Below are positions 26,499 to 35,578 of a DNA stretch of 63,716 bases, piece after piece. The first letter of the stretch is position 1, and each line of letters starts with the position of its first letter. This stretch comes from an uncultured Campylobacter sp. GTDB taxonomy: Bacteria; Campylobacterota; Campylobacteria; Campylobacterales; Campylobacteraceae. The notes beneath the pieces were generated by a model. The model had not been told where the DNA came from and searched no databases. It saw only the letters and a list, made by a program, of their open reading frames with translations. The DNA lies in NCBI GenBank assembly GCA_937990735.1, contig CALKQT010000047.1, forward strand, positions 1 through 63,716. The letters are read 5' to 3'. The position numbers and the translations under genes are program-made.

Positions 26499-27132
26499 AA
26501 TCCATTCCCTTATTTAATAGCGTAAAATGCGCGCCTTCGTCGTCGTAGTTGAATAGCTCGCCCGTTTCGATGACGTAGTGCCAGCCGTAAATTTTAATCT
26601 CGCCGTTTTTATAGGCGTCTTTGATGCCAGGAAAGCTAAGTAAATTTTGCATGGAATTTATAATATTTAATCGCTCGGTGATCCACTCACGCTTGTCGGT
26701 GCCGAGGTCTTTTAGCTTTTCGACCTCGTCTTTTACAGGCTGCATTAAATTTAGCCAGCGCCTTACGTTTGGAATTTTTTCGAGTTTTTTTGCGTCATAA
26801 AACAGCGCCGCGCAGCCACCGCAATTGCTGTGCCCACAAACGATGATATTTTTGATATTTAGCGAATATAGCGCGTATTCAATCGCCGAAGTAGTTGCTA
26901 AAAATTCCTCGCTAATGCGGTATGGAGGAACGACGTTTGCGATATTTCGCACGACGAAAAGCTCTCCCGGAAGCGTCGAGGTAATTAGGCTCGGCACCAC
27001 GCGCGAGTCGGAGCAGCCGATAAAAAGCGTGTGGGGCTTTTGATGATTTGCCAGACTTCCGAAAAGTTCGGCATGCTCGGCAAAATTTTCTTCCATAAAT
27101 TTAATAGCTCCATTTATTAACTGGCTGGGCAT
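26464..27132 (-). CDS. can: Beta-class carbonic anhydrase
   Basis: A 222-residue cytoplasmic zinc enzyme interconverting CO2 and bicarbonate, important for capnophilic Campylobacter. Zinc ligands are visible in GCSDSRV (Cys and Asp, with the Asp-Arg dyad) and CGHSNCGGC (His and Cys). RNIANVVPPY and EYALYSLNIKNIIV are family core segments. It is the first gene of the operon with mscS, the acidic peptide and the sod-like gene, with a 35-base overlap into mscS. Divergent from the BI-1 gene. Confidence 0.93.
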   Translation of the reverse strand: MPSQLINGAIKFMEENFAEHAELFGSLANHQKPHTLFIGCSDSRVVPSLITSTLPGELFVVRNIANVVPPYRISEEFLATTSAIEYALYSLNIKNIIVCGHSNCGGCAALFYDAKKLEKIPNVRRWLNLMQPVKDEVEKLKDLGTDKREWITERLNIINSMQNLLSFPGIKDAYKNGEIKIYGWHYVIETGELFNYDDEGAHFTLLNKGMDYEKIYNQLFND

Positions 27133-27156
27133 ACTTTCTCCTTAAAAAAGTCGGGA

Positions 27157-27162
27157 ATTATA
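27157..27162 (-). promoter_or_regulatory. Putative -10 of the can operon
   Basis: TATAAT on the minus strand (ATATATAATTCCC), 25 bases before the can start codon, with AAGGAG between. Confidence 0.45.
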
Positions 27163-27205
27163 TATTACTTTCATAAATAGATAGAATTCTGCGAATTTTT
27201 AATTA

Positions 27206-27211
27206 TATATT
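27206..27211 (+). promoter_or_regulatory. Putative -10 of the BI-1 gene
   Basis: TATATT in AATTATATATTTACC, 53 bases before the ATG at 27264, which has a strong AGAAGGAG site. Confidence 0.3.
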
Positions 27212-27263
27212 TACCAAATTTTCGCTAAACTCCCCGCTCATAAATCAAAAGAAGGAGAAAAAT

Positions 27264-27959
27264 ATGAGTCTATACGACAGACGAAATTACGCGGACGGCT
27301 ATGAACTATCGGACGCATCACTGGAACAAGGACGAATCTCTCAGACCATTAAACAAACCTACGCGCTTCTAACCGCTTCGATGATAGCTGCAGCGGCAGG
27401 GGCTTTTGTGGCGATGAGCTTCGGCGTGAGCTTGGCTATTCATCCATTTTTATATCTAGTGCTTTTAATGGGGCTGATCTTCGGTATGCAAGCAGCCGTA
27501 AATCGCGGCGCCAACACGATCGCGCTGGTTTTGCTTTTTGCATTTACCTTTATTACCGGTCTTACTCTAGGTAAATTGATCGCTATTTATATCGCAGCGG
27601 GTGCCGGAGATGTGGTAACACATGCGTTTGTGGCTACGGCGATTACTTTCGGTGCTCTTACCGTTTATGCGATGAATACAAAGACAAATTTCGACTCTTG
27701 GGGAAAGCCGCTATTGGTATCGCTTGTGGCTATTATCGTGCTAAGCCTTTTGAACTACTTCTTTTTCAAAAGCACCGTGCTTGATATAGCAATTTCAGCT
27801 TTTTCGGCTTTAATCTTTTCGATGTATATCATCTACGATACTAAAAACATCATAAACGGCACCTATACCTCACCGATAATGGCCGCCGTGAGTATGTATC
27901 TAAACATCTACAATCTCTTCCTTGCACTGCTAAGAATTTTCGGCGCAAGTAGAGACTAA
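27264..27959 (+). CDS. Bax inhibitor-1 / YccA-family membrane protein
   Basis: A 231-residue inner-membrane protein with a short soluble N-terminus and seven hydrophobic helices. The family signature is the late segment STVLDIAISAFSALIFSMYI followed by YDTKNIINGTY and the C-terminal MYLNIYNLFLALLRIFG. In E. coli YccA binds and modulates FtsH; other members conduct calcium ions. The Campylobacter orthologues are often annotated only as integral membrane proteins. A hairpin follows the gene. Confidence 0.9.
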   Translation: MSLYDRRNYADGYELSDASLEQGRISQTIKQTYALLTASMIAAAAGAFVAMSFGVSLAIHPFLYLVLLMGLIFGMQAAVNRGANTIALVLLFAFTFITGLTLGKLIAIYIAAGAGDVVTHAFVATAITFGALTVYAMNTKTNFDSWGKPLLVSLVAIIVLSLLNYFFFKSTVLDIAISAFSALIFSMYIIYDTKNIINGTYTSPIMAAVSMYLNIYNLFLALLRIFGASRD

Positions 27960-27965
27960 ATTCTA

Positions 27966-27986
27966 TGCACCGCTTCATGCGGTGCA
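27966..27986 (+). terminator. Hairpin after the BI-1 gene
   Basis: TGCACCGC and GCGGTGCA form a perfect 8-bp stem with loop TTCAT just after the stop codon. No T-tract follows, so termination efficiency is uncertain. Confidence 0.45.
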
Positions 27987-28016
27987 CTCTTAACTTAAAA
28001 TTTATAAATCTTTTAT

Positions 28017-28022
28017 TATAAT
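28017..28022 (+). promoter_or_regulatory. Putative -10 of secG
   Basis: TATAAT in TTATTATAATCGC, 33 bases before the GTG start of secG. Confidence 0.45.
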
Positions 28023-28054
28023 CGCAAATTCAATTTTTTCAAAAGGTTTTTATA

Positions 28055-28585
28055 GTGACTACGTTATTTTTGGTTTTACAAGTCGTCTTCGCCGTGATAA
28101 TTACGATCTCCGTCCTGCTGCAAAAGAGCTCTTCTATCGGGCTTGGCGCATACAGCGGAAGCAACGAAAGCTTATTCGGAGCGAAGGGTCCGGCGGGATT
28201 TTTAGCTAAATTTACCGCCGCGATGGGAATTCTATTTGTGATAAATACACTGGTGCTCGCATATTTCTATCAGCAAGATGCTAAATCTTCCGTAGTCGAT
28301 CGCGTAAAGATAGAAGCAAATACTACTAAATCCGTGCCAAACGCTGTCCCTGGCGTGCCGTCCATCCCAGCTTCAGGCGCAAAGCCTAATTTTGCTCCGG
28401 CAAGTACTGAGTCAAATTCCATAATTAGCGGCGAGACCAATGCAACGGATACGAAAATCGAAGCGCCCGCAGCTCCTGCGACCGATACCGCCGCAGCTAG
28501 CGCGCCTGCTCGGTCGCAAGCATCAAGCGCCGCAAGCGATACCAATGCGAGCGCTGCTTCCGCAGATCAAAATACAACCAAATAA
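28055..28585 (+). CDS. secG: Preprotein translocase subunit SecG with long Ala/Thr/Ser tail
   Basis: A 176-residue member of the SecYEG translocon. Two membrane helices (about 3-22 and 53-72) flank the conserved cytoplasmic segment SIGLGAYSGSNESLFGAKGP. The start codon is GTG with AAAAGG eight bases upstream. About 100 residues after the second helix are rich in Ala, Ser, Thr and Pro with no predicted structure; Campylobacter SecG proteins often have such tails, but E. coli SecG does not. The frr-pyrE unit follows. Confidence 0.88.
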   Translation: MTTLFLVLQVVFAVIITISVLLQKSSSIGLGAYSGSNESLFGAKGPAGFLAKFTAAMGILFVINTLVLAYFYQQDAKSSVVDRVKIEANTTKSVPNAVPGVPSIPASGAKPNFAPASTESNSIISGETNATDTKIEAPAAPATDTAAASAPARSQASSAASDTNASAASADQNTTK

Positions 28586-28600
28586 ACTCTAAATTTTAAA

Positions 28601-28640
28601 ATTTAAAAGCGCAAAATCCGTGCTTTTAAATGCTATTCTT
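28601..28640 (+). terminator. Intrinsic terminator of secG
   Basis: ATTTAAAAGC and GCTTTTAAAT form a perfect 10-bp stem around an 11-nt loop, followed shortly by TTCTTATTTTTTT. Confidence 0.55.
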
Positions 28641-28653
28641 ATTTTTTTAACGC

Positions 28654-28659
28654 TATAAT
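28654..28659 (+). promoter_or_regulatory. Putative -10 of frr-pyrE
   Basis: TATAAT in ACGCTATAATTTCGC, 28 bases before the frr start. Confidence 0.5.
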
Positions 28660-28686
28660 TTCGCAAATTTTATTTAAAGGATTTGA

Positions 28687-29244
28687 ATGCTAGAAGCTAT
28701 CTACAAAGAGCAAAGAGCAAACGGCGATCGAGCTATCGAGGCTTTGAAAAGGGATTTTACGACTCTACGCACCGGTAAAGTGAGCGTGGCGATCCTAGAT
28801 CATATTTTCGTGGATTATTACGGCTCGCAAACTCCGCTGAATCAAGTCGCGACCATCCTTTCGACCGATGCGGTTACGATCTCGATCACGCCGTGGGAAA
28901 AGCCGATGCTAAAGGCGATCGAAAGCGCGATCGCAGCGGCGAATATCGGCGTCAATCCGACTAACGATGGCGAGAGCGTAAAACTATTTTTCCCGCCGAT
29001 GACGGTCGAGCAACGACAAGAAAACGCAAAAAAGGCCAAAGCGATGGGCGAGAAGGCTAAAATCGGCATTCGCAATGTCCGCAAAGACGCTAACGACGAA
29101 ATCAAAAAGCTCGAAAAAGACAAAGCGATCTCCGAAGACGACGCCAAAAAGGGCTACGACGAGGTACAAAAGATCACCGACTCTTACTCAAGTAAAATCG
29201 ACGACGCAGTTAAGGCCAAAGAAGCCGAGCTTTTGAAGGTTTGA
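28687..29244 (+). CDS. frr: Ribosome recycling factor
   Basis: A 185-residue cytoplasmic factor that, with EF-G, splits the post-termination ribosome. Family segments are LRTGKVSVAILDHIFVDYYG near 28-47, INPWEKPMLKAIESAI-like SITPWEKPMLKAIESA, and LFFPPMTVEQRQENAKKAK followed by the long helix NVRKDANDEIKKLEKDK. Length is exactly typical. The stop lies three bases before pyrE, so the two form one unit after secG. Confidence 0.96.
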   Translation: MLEAIYKEQRANGDRAIEALKRDFTTLRTGKVSVAILDHIFVDYYGSQTPLNQVATILSTDAVTISITPWEKPMLKAIESAIAAANIGVNPTNDGESVKLFFPPMTVEQRQENAKKAKAMGEKAKIGIRNVRKDANDEIKKLEKDKAISEDDAKKGYDEVQKITDSYSSKIDDAVKAKEAELLKV

Positions 29245-29247
29245 GCT

Positions 29248-29859
29248 GTGAATATAGAAAAAATCTATCGCGACTGCGGCGCATATCTGCGAGGGCATTT
29301 TCTGCTTTCAAGCGGCAACCACTCGGAATTCTATCTGCAAAGCGCCAAAGTGCTAGAAAATCCGGAGCTCGCGGAACGGCTCGCAGACGAGCTCGCCGCC
29401 ATCATCGAAAAAGCGGGCGTGGAGTTTGATAGTGTCTGCTCGCCCGCGCTGGGAGGAATTTTAGCGGGCTACGAGCTAGCTCGCGCGGCGAAAAAGCGCT
29501 TCATCTTTACCGAGCGCGTAGATCGCGTAATGAGCCTGCGCCGCGGCTTTGAGGTGCATAAAGGCGAGAGATTTATCGTCTGCGACGATATCATCACGAC
29601 GGGCGGCTCGGCTCTTGAGAGCGCAAGGCTCATCGAAGACCTCGGCGGAGAGGTCGTGGGCTTTGCCGCGCTTGCCAATCGCGGATTTTGCAAGGTCGCA
29701 AATTTAGCGGGCAGCAGTGCAAAGGCTGGCGCCAAGCTGCCCGCAGATAAGCCGTTTTTTGCGCTAGGCAATTTCGAGTTTGAAATTTACGAGCCCGCGA
29801 CCTGCCCGCTTTGTGCTACCGGAAGCAAGGCGATCAAGCCCGGCAGTCGCGGAAACTAG
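29248..29859 (+). CDS. pyrE: Orotate phosphoribosyltransferase
   Basis: A 203-residue cytoplasmic enzyme joining orotate to PRPP to give OMP in pyrimidine synthesis. GTG start. It has LLSSGNHSEFYLQSAKVLEN at the N-terminus, the flexible-loop region FTERVDRVMSLRRGF and the PRPP-binding motif FIVCDDIITTGGSALESA. The C-terminal Cys-rich end (CPLCATGSKAIKPGSR) is also seen in PyrE of many epsilonproteobacteria. Translationally close to frr. Confidence 0.94.
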   Translation: MNIEKIYRDCGAYLRGHFLLSSGNHSEFYLQSAKVLENPELAERLADELAAIIEKAGVEFDSVCSPALGGILAGYELARAAKKRFIFTERVDRVMSLRRGFEVHKGERFIVCDDIITTGGSALESARLIEDLGGEVVGFAALANRGFCKVANLAGSSAKAGAKLPADKPFFALGNFEFEIYEPATCPLCATGSKAIKPGSRGN

Positions 29860-29963
29860 GCGCCGATTTGCTACTAACAAACCGCAACGAGATTAAATTT
29901 TATCCTCTCGGCTCTAAATCTAGTGCGCCGGAATTTTAAAATTTAATCCAAAAACGGATCAAA

Positions 29964-30389
29964 ATGGCAAAACAAAAAGCTAAAATTTCACCGATTTTTC
30001 TGCGCGTGAAAGCCTTCATCGTCGATCTTTTCATCATCGCGATGCCCCTATTCTACGGCGTTACCTATCTCGTCTTGGGCTCGAAAGAGGCTCTGTGGCG
30101 CAACCAAGCCGCGATCGCGCTCATCTGGCTCGCATACGGCGCTATTTGCGCAGCATTTTACGCCCGCAGCGCCCAGACGCCGGGCTATAAGCTCGCAGGG
30201 CTTTATCTCATCGACGTTCGCAGCGGACGCAAGGTAAGCTTCTTTAGAGCCTTAGCGCGCTTTGCTTGCTTCGTGCTTGCGGGCTTTAGCGTCATCGGGC
30301 TTTTGATCTGCTTCTTTCGCAAAGACAGCTTGAACTTGCACGACCTGCTAAGCGGGACAGCGCCCGTCGTGCGAAAGGACGCGCAGTGA
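29964..30389 (+). CDS. RDD-family membrane protein
   Basis: A 141-residue inner-membrane protein with the RDD family pattern: an Arg/Asp start of helix one (FLRVKAFIVDLFIIAMP), a second helix near 42-62 and a third near 98-118 with the QTPGYKLAGLYLIDVRSGR loop between. Function is unknown; some RDD proteins work as sodium/proton antiporters. Its end overlaps the GTG start of rnhB by four bases. Confidence 0.85.
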   Translation: MAKQKAKISPIFLRVKAFIVDLFIIAMPLFYGVTYLVLGSKEALWRNQAAIALIWLAYGAICAAFYARSAQTPGYKLAGLYLIDVRSGRKVSFFRALARFACFVLAGFSVIGLLICFFRKDSLNLHDLLSGTAPVVRKDAQ

Positions 30390-30949
30390 GCGGGCAGATT
30401 TGCGGTATCGACGAGGCAGGGCGTGGCTGTCTTGCGGGACCGCTTTGCGTCGCTGGCTGCGTGCTACAGCGCGAGATCGCGGGACTTGCCGATAGCAAAA
30501 AGCTAAGCGAGAAGCGCCGCGAGGAGCTTTACGCCCAGATCATCGAAAACTCGCGCTATAAAATCGTCGAAATTTCAAGCGCACAGGTCGATGAGGCGGG
30601 CCTAAGCTCGTGTCTAAGATCGGCGCTTGAGCAGATTCTCGCGTATTTTATGGGTTTTAGCGGGCGGATCATTTACGACGGCAACGCAACTTTTGGCGTA
30701 CGCGGACTTCAGACGCTCGTAAAGGCCGACGCGCAAATCGCCGAAGTAAGCGCGGCGAGCATCCTTGCCAAAGTCACGCGCGACCGCACGATGAACGAGC
30801 TCGCGCGGCGCTACCCGCAATACGGCTTCGCGCAAAACAAAGGCTACGGCTCGCGCGCGCACATCGCGGCGATCGAGCGGTACGGGCTCACGCCTTTTCA
30901 CCGCGCAAGCTACAAGATCAAATCGCTGCAACCTTCGCTGTTTGATTAA
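30386..30949 (+). CDS. rnhB: Ribonuclease HII
   Basis: A 187-residue cytoplasmic nuclease that cuts RNA in RNA:DNA hybrids and removes single ribonucleotides from DNA. Catalytic acidic residues are in GIDEAGRGCLAGP, then LADSKKLSEKRREELY, IIYDGNATFG and the AEVSAASILAKVTRD box with AHIAAIERYGLTPFHR-like C-terminal end. GTG start overlapping the RDD gene. Confidence 0.95.
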   Translation: MSGQICGIDEAGRGCLAGPLCVAGCVLQREIAGLADSKKLSEKRREELYAQIIENSRYKIVEISSAQVDEAGLSSCLRSALEQILAYFMGFSGRIIYDGNATFGVRGLQTLVKADAQIAEVSAASILAKVTRDRTMNELARRYPQYGFAQNKGYGSRAHIAAIERYGLTPFHRASYKIKSLQPSLFD

Positions 30950-31461
30950 CGAATTTGTTTTGCCATGATTTGTTTCGCGCTGTTTAGGACGCGCTCGCTT
31001 AAACTTCGACCTCACACCCTCTGCGTGCATTCGGCGCTAAATTCCAACTTTGCACGCCCTGTGCGTATTTAGCGCCAAAATTTAGCATGCCCGCATTGCA
31101 GCGCCCGTCATCAAAATTTACTTGCCGCGGAACTTATCTTTAAATTTTGAAATTTGCCGCTCCTTTATCCACCAACCTCGATCGAGATATGCCGCCTGTG
31201 CGGCTTTAGCTGCACGCAGATTTCAAAACGAACTTCGATAAAGCGAACACGCGCCACGCCGCACTAAATAAATTAAAATTCCGATCCATGCTGAATTTAG
31301 CCCATATTTGCGCCGTATCAAAACTCAAGATTTTAAAATTCGAGACTTGAAATTTTGCGCGGAATCAGACGCGAAATTCCGCGCACAAAGGCGGTAAAAT
31401 TTAGAAATTTTAACCAAACTTTCGCTATCATCACAGCTTAAATTTCACCCAAAGGAAACCG
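30950..31461. other. Gene-free interval
   Basis: About 510 bases of AAATTT-rich filler. I see no gene, RNA or clear terminator; TTTCGCTATCATCACAG near 31425 may hold the terC promoter. Confidence 0.5.
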
Positions 31462-32181
31462 ATGTTTGAATGGATCGCCTCACCCGAGGCATGGATCAGC
31501 CTGGCTACGCTCACGGGGCTTGAGATCGTGCTTGGTATCGACAATATCATCTTTATCGCGATTTTGTGCGGCCGCCTGCCCGAGGCACAGCGCGGACGCG
31601 CCCGTATAATGGGGCTCGCGCTTGCGATGATCACGCGCATTTTGCTGCTTCTTAGCCTAAGCTGGATCATGGGGCTAACTAAGCCGCTATTTAGCGTGCT
31701 TGCGCGCGATTTTAGCGGACGCGACCTCGTGCTGATCGGTGGCGGATTGTTTCTGCTCGTCAAATCCACGCTCGAGATCCACTCCAGCGCCACGGGCGAG
31801 GCGCACGAGCATAGCGCTAGCAGCGGCAAGGCGAGCTTCGGTGGCACGCTCGTGCAGATCGCCGTTTTGGACATCATCTTTTCGCTCGACAGCGTCATCA
31901 CCGCCGTGGGCATGGCGCAGCACCTGCCCGTGATGATCCTCGCAGTGATCATCGCCGTGGGCGTGATGATGCTCGCTAGCGGCGCGATCGCGCGCTTCGT
32001 GGACGCAAACCCGACGATCAAAATTTTAGCGCTTGCGTTTTTGATCCTAGTGGGCGTCTCACTGATCGCCGACGGGCTGGGCTTTCACATACCTAAGGGC
32101 TACATCTACTTCTCGATGGCGTTTTCGCTGCTTGTTGAGCTCATCAATATCCAGATCCGCAAAAAATCCGCCGCGAAATAG
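31462..32181 (+). CDS. TerC-family membrane protein
   Basis: A 239-residue inner-membrane protein with seven hydrophobic helices. The TerC signature is in ATLTGLEIVLGIDNIIFIA near 17-35 and the mirrored LDIIFSLDSVITAVGMAQH near 135-153, where the Asp residues sit inside helices. TerC proteins export or handle metals, with manganese best supported (Alx, MeeF/MeeY), and have been tied to metal loading of exported proteins. AAAGGAAACC precedes the ATG. Neighbours give no further hint. Confidence 0.9.
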   Translation: MFEWIASPEAWISLATLTGLEIVLGIDNIIFIAILCGRLPEAQRGRARIMGLALAMITRILLLLSLSWIMGLTKPLFSVLARDFSGRDLVLIGGGLFLLVKSTLEIHSSATGEAHEHSASSGKASFGGTLVQIAVLDIIFSLDSVITAVGMAQHLPVMILAVIIAVGVMMLASGAIARFVDANPTIKILALAFLILVGVSLIADGLGFHIPKGYIYFSMAFSLLVELINIQIRKKSAAK

Positions 32182-32216
32182 GAGGAGTGGAATTTTGCGA
32201 GATCTGAAAGGCGCGC

Positions 32217-33735
32217 ATGGGCTTTGCTAAATTTCTTTCGCCGCGATGTATCAAGCTTGCTCGCGGCACGGCTCAAAATTTCAAGCTAGAGCCCGCGGCT
32301 GCAGACACGGCGAAATTTAGCTTTACGCTGGAGCACTTGCGCTTTGCGGGAATTCTGGATTTAAGGTGCGACGGACTTTATCTGCCGATACGCGAGGGCG
32401 ACGAGCTGGCGGTGATATATGAGGTTTCGAGCTTAAATTCCAGGCGAAGCTTTGAGGGGCTTGAATTCCCGCCGCAGCGCTTTAAGCGGCGCCGATTTAA
32501 GCAGCGAAAATTCCATGCTGCGCCCTAGCTGCGAAGTTCCAAACAGCGGAAATTCCACCGCTGTAAATTCAGACTGCGACGCACATAGCGATACCGCGAC
32601 AAGTGCAGGCCAAAATTCTGCGGTATCTGATTTAGTGGGCAAAGATCGCAGCGATATAAATTCTGCCGCTTTGAGCCTGATCCGCGAAGGCTTTAACGAG
32701 CAGGCGAACGCTAATACGGAACTTTATACTTCGAGTTTGAATTGCAAAGATTTAAGCGGCTCTGCCTCTTTAAATTCTACCCGCGAGAGCCGCGACGGCG
32801 CTTCGGTAAACTCCACTACTTCCGCCATTCCGCTAGATTTCGTTAATCTAAGCCTAGGCGCGCAGCGCTGGAAGGACGCCGGTAGCACGGCGCTCGCCGC
32901 GATATTCGCAGCCTTCGGCGTAGTGCTGACCGCGATGAGCATCTACTGCATAATCTTTATTTTTGAAAAGAGCGACCCTGCGGTGGCGATAGCCCTACCC
33001 GTCCTCGCGCCTTTTGCGTATTGCAGCTTTAGGTTTATGCGAAGAGACTGGCGCGCCGCAAAGTTTGGACGTATATTTGCAGCGCTTCCGCACTCCAAAG
33101 AGCCCAAGCGAAGCGGCGAAGCGGAGGGCTATGCTAGCAGCGTGCGCGTGCTGCAAAGCGGCGACGTTTATTACTATGGCTTCGCGCTGGACGGGCTGTA
33201 TTTATCGGGCGACAGCAAGCGGCGTATCGTCTCTAGCGCGCTACGCGCAGATCAAAATTTAGCGGAGCTTGCGGACGGCGAAAATTGCATGAAATTTAAG
33301 AATTTAAACGCAGAAAATTCCGCAAATTCTACGAGTATTAAGAATTTTGCGAAATCAGCGAATTCCACAAGCTCTATAAATTCTACTAACGCAAGAAATT
33401 CTATAAATTTCGTCCGCTCCGCCGAAGTCGCGGTATCTGTCAAGGCAAAGGACGCCTCGCAGAGCTTCGAGCTGCAAAACGGCGATATTCTCCGCGCTCG
33501 CTACAAAGACTACCGCGTAAGCGGGCTTTGGAATCAAAGCCGCAGCGCCAAGTTAGGCGATACGCGCAGCAGATTTCGGCGCGCGATAGATTTTATCGCG
33601 GGCGTGGCGCTACAAATAGGTCTGCGTCTAGGCGGCGCGCTCGTGCTGACGCGGCTCGGCGATCACATCGGTGGCGACTTCGGCAACGCTCTAAGCTTCA
33701 TCGGATTTTTGCTACTGCTTAGCCTTATGCTTTGA
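32217..33735 (+). pseudogene. Membrane protein gene with frameshift and filler-like low-complexity insertions
   Basis: Frame one (32217-32528) encodes a start of normal composition (LRFAGILDLRCDGLYLPI, GDELAVIYE) that then dissolves into basic low-complexity residues. Frame two, open from 32437 and listed from TTG 32452 to 33735, begins with about 125 residues rich in Asn-Ser, caused by AATTCC words repeated every 12-25 bases, then becomes normal (LSLGAQRWKDAGSTALAAIF) with two helices near 143-185 and two at the C-terminus. A second filler block encodes NSANSTSIKNF and similar near residues 283-325. The nucleotides of both blocks look like the intergenic filler nearby. I infer one membrane protein gene whose coding region was invaded by filler and shifted by one frame between 32437 and 32528; two overlapping genes are the alternative. 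Family not recognised. Confidence 0.5.
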
Positions 33736-34172
33736 AAGGCGAATTTCAAGCGACAACCTCGCGGAATTTTGCAACTTCAAGGAATTTCAAATTTCGCAAT
33801 TTCGCAGAATTCCGCAGCGAACGGATTTGGATTTTAAATTTCAAGGCTTTGGGATCGTAAATTTAAAGGCGCGACAAAATTTCAAATTTCAGGCGCGTAA
33901 GATTTCGGCTACAAAATTTTAAAATTATAAATTTTAAAGCGTAGAATTTCAAGATGCGGATTTTAATTTCAGAATTTTAAATTTTGCGGTGCAGAATTCC
34001 TCGGCATGAATTAAAATTTTAAATTTCAAAACGCGCGGAATTTTAAGGTGCGTGAAATTCCAAGCACGAAACCCAAAAGCGGAATTTTAAAATTTCAAAT
34101 TTCAAGGCGTGCGAAACCGCAGCACGGAGCATGAGGCTGTAGTGCGCCAAACTGCGGCGAGCCGCCCATCCG
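33736..34172. other. Gene-free filler rich in AATTTC/AATTTT words
   Basis: Highly repetitive: AATTTCAAGGCGCG-like and GAATTTTAAAATTT-like units alternate with short GC spacers of 8-15 bases. No gene seen. Confidence 0.6.
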
Positions 34173-35201
34173 CTAGCTCCAAATTCTTTCGTTTAGTTTT
34201 AGGTTTTTTACTACCCCAAAAAAGTGCGAAAGCTCGCGCTTGATTAGCGCGGCAGGGTCGCGGCGCAGCACGCTTTCGTCTATGTCGGGCTCGAAATTGT
34301 CGCGCCCCGTATTTACGAAAATGTAAATTTTGCTATCTGCGAAGCTAAGACTAACGGGCGCGGCCACGGCGCCTGCGAAGCGCAAGAGCCTCCGCATAAA
34401 GGCAGGCGTTAAAATATACATCGCGCCCGCCGCATCCTCGCAATACACGGCGAAGGCGGCGTTAAACTCCGCATCGTCCATATCGATCCTCTTTAGCCCG
34501 AGGGTGTTCGGCGCGCCGGCGCAAGCGGGAAAGATCAGGATTTTGGCGCTTATGCGTTTGTTAAATTCCGCGTAGAAAAAGGTGCCCAGGATTTCACTTT
34601 CCAAAATTCTATTAAACAATTTCACGTCGCAAAACGCGAACCTCACGCCGTCATAAACGCCCGAGACCCTGTCGTTGCCGCCTAGGTATCTGTCTAGTCG
34701 AAAAAAGAGCATGGAGAGTTTGAGTTTAGCAGGATCGATATCGCTTGAAATTTCATATCGATAGCCGAACGCCTTAAAATATGGCATTAGATAGTGCTCC
34801 TTAAAAGTGCACTGAAATTTTACCGAATAGTCTTGCTTAAAGTCTCTAAACAATACAAACAAGCTCGAAGCAGCCAAGATTAAAGTTATAATCGCGAGTA
34901 AGATATATTTGGAAATCGTAGGGCGATTTTGTAAATCAACTAGAAATAGGCATATTATAAAAAGACCCGCGGCTTGGATTATCGTAGCTTTTATGGAGGC
35001 CTGATCGCACAAAACGGCTACTATAAGAACAACCGCGAATAATCCGATAAACGGCAACAAATCCGCCATGCCTCCTCCGTCGCGTAGCTTGTATAACAAA
35101 AACACGCCGCAAAAAAGCATGCACGCCGCCGCGAAGATCGTATTTCTTTTCGCCTTATACAAAAGCCCCAGCCTGATCTGCTCCAGCTCGCTCGCGCTCA
35201 A
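34173..35201 (-). CDS. DUF3137-type membrane protein
   Basis: A 342-residue protein with two pairs of hydrophobic segments in the first 120 residues (about 20-36, 45-62, 74-88, 98-114) and then a soluble C-terminal domain. YDGVRFAFCDVKL and LGTFFYAEFNKRISAKILI match the pattern of DUF3137 proteins. Function unknown. It stands alone between filler regions; the reading frame is clean. Composition of the middle is slightly more AT-rich than the ends. Confidence 0.65.
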   Translation of the reverse strand: MSASELEQIRLGLLYKAKRNTIFAAACMLFCGVFLLYKLRDGGGMADLLPFIGLFAVVLIVAVLCDQASIKATIIQAAGLFIICLFLVDLQNRPTISKYILLAIITLILAASSLFVLFRDFKQDYSVKFQCTFKEHYLMPYFKAFGYRYEISSDIDPAKLKLSMLFFRLDRYLGGNDRVSGVYDGVRFAFCDVKLFNRILESEILGTFFYAEFNKRISAKILIFPACAGAPNTLGLKRIDMDDAEFNAAFAVYCEDAAGAMYILTPAFMRRLLRFAGAVAAPVSLSFADSKIYIFVNTGRDNFEPDIDESVLRRDPAALIKRELSHFFGVVKNLKLNERIWS

Positions 35202-35578
35202 TCGCCCCTCCTAAAATTTAAATCCGATTATGGCGCTAGCGAGCTTTAAATTCGCTTACGAACGGCGCCGAAATTTTAAAATTTAGACTTGCATAAATTT
35301 ACGGTTAAATTTTAGCAGCGGATCGTCTAAATGAAGCAACGGCGGAATCTTGGTAGAAATCTAAGCGGAACGGAATTTTAAAAATTCCGTTCCGTAAGAG
35401 AGATAAAATTTTACGGGCGCGCTTTAAATTCGCTATAAAATTTCACTGCGCCGAGCCGTAAAATTTCGCGAAATAAACGCCGCAGATTATGCTACGAAAT
35501 TTAGGGTGCCCGAGCAACGCCGATAAATTTACGGGCGCTCGCACCGCAAAAAGCGCGCGCGGACGCCGCTAGCAAAAT
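35202..35578. other. Intergenic region with a strong palindrome
   Basis: No gene. Contains the 29-nt inverted repeat at 35366-35394; the rest is AAATTT-rich filler downstream of fumB. Confidence 0.6.
35366..35394. terminator. Perfect 14-bp inverted repeat between fumB and the DUF3137 gene
   Basis: CGGAACGGAATTTT, one central A, then AAAATTCCGTTCCG. It lies about 185 bases past the fumB stop and 165 bases before the DUF3137 start, both minus strand. The A/T part of the stem makes it bidirectionally terminator-like, though no extra T-tract follows. Confidence 0.45.

Noticed and set aside
32724..33537. Minus-strand frames opposite the low-complexity membrane gene
   Set aside because: They mirror the AATTCC repeats and have no start signals.
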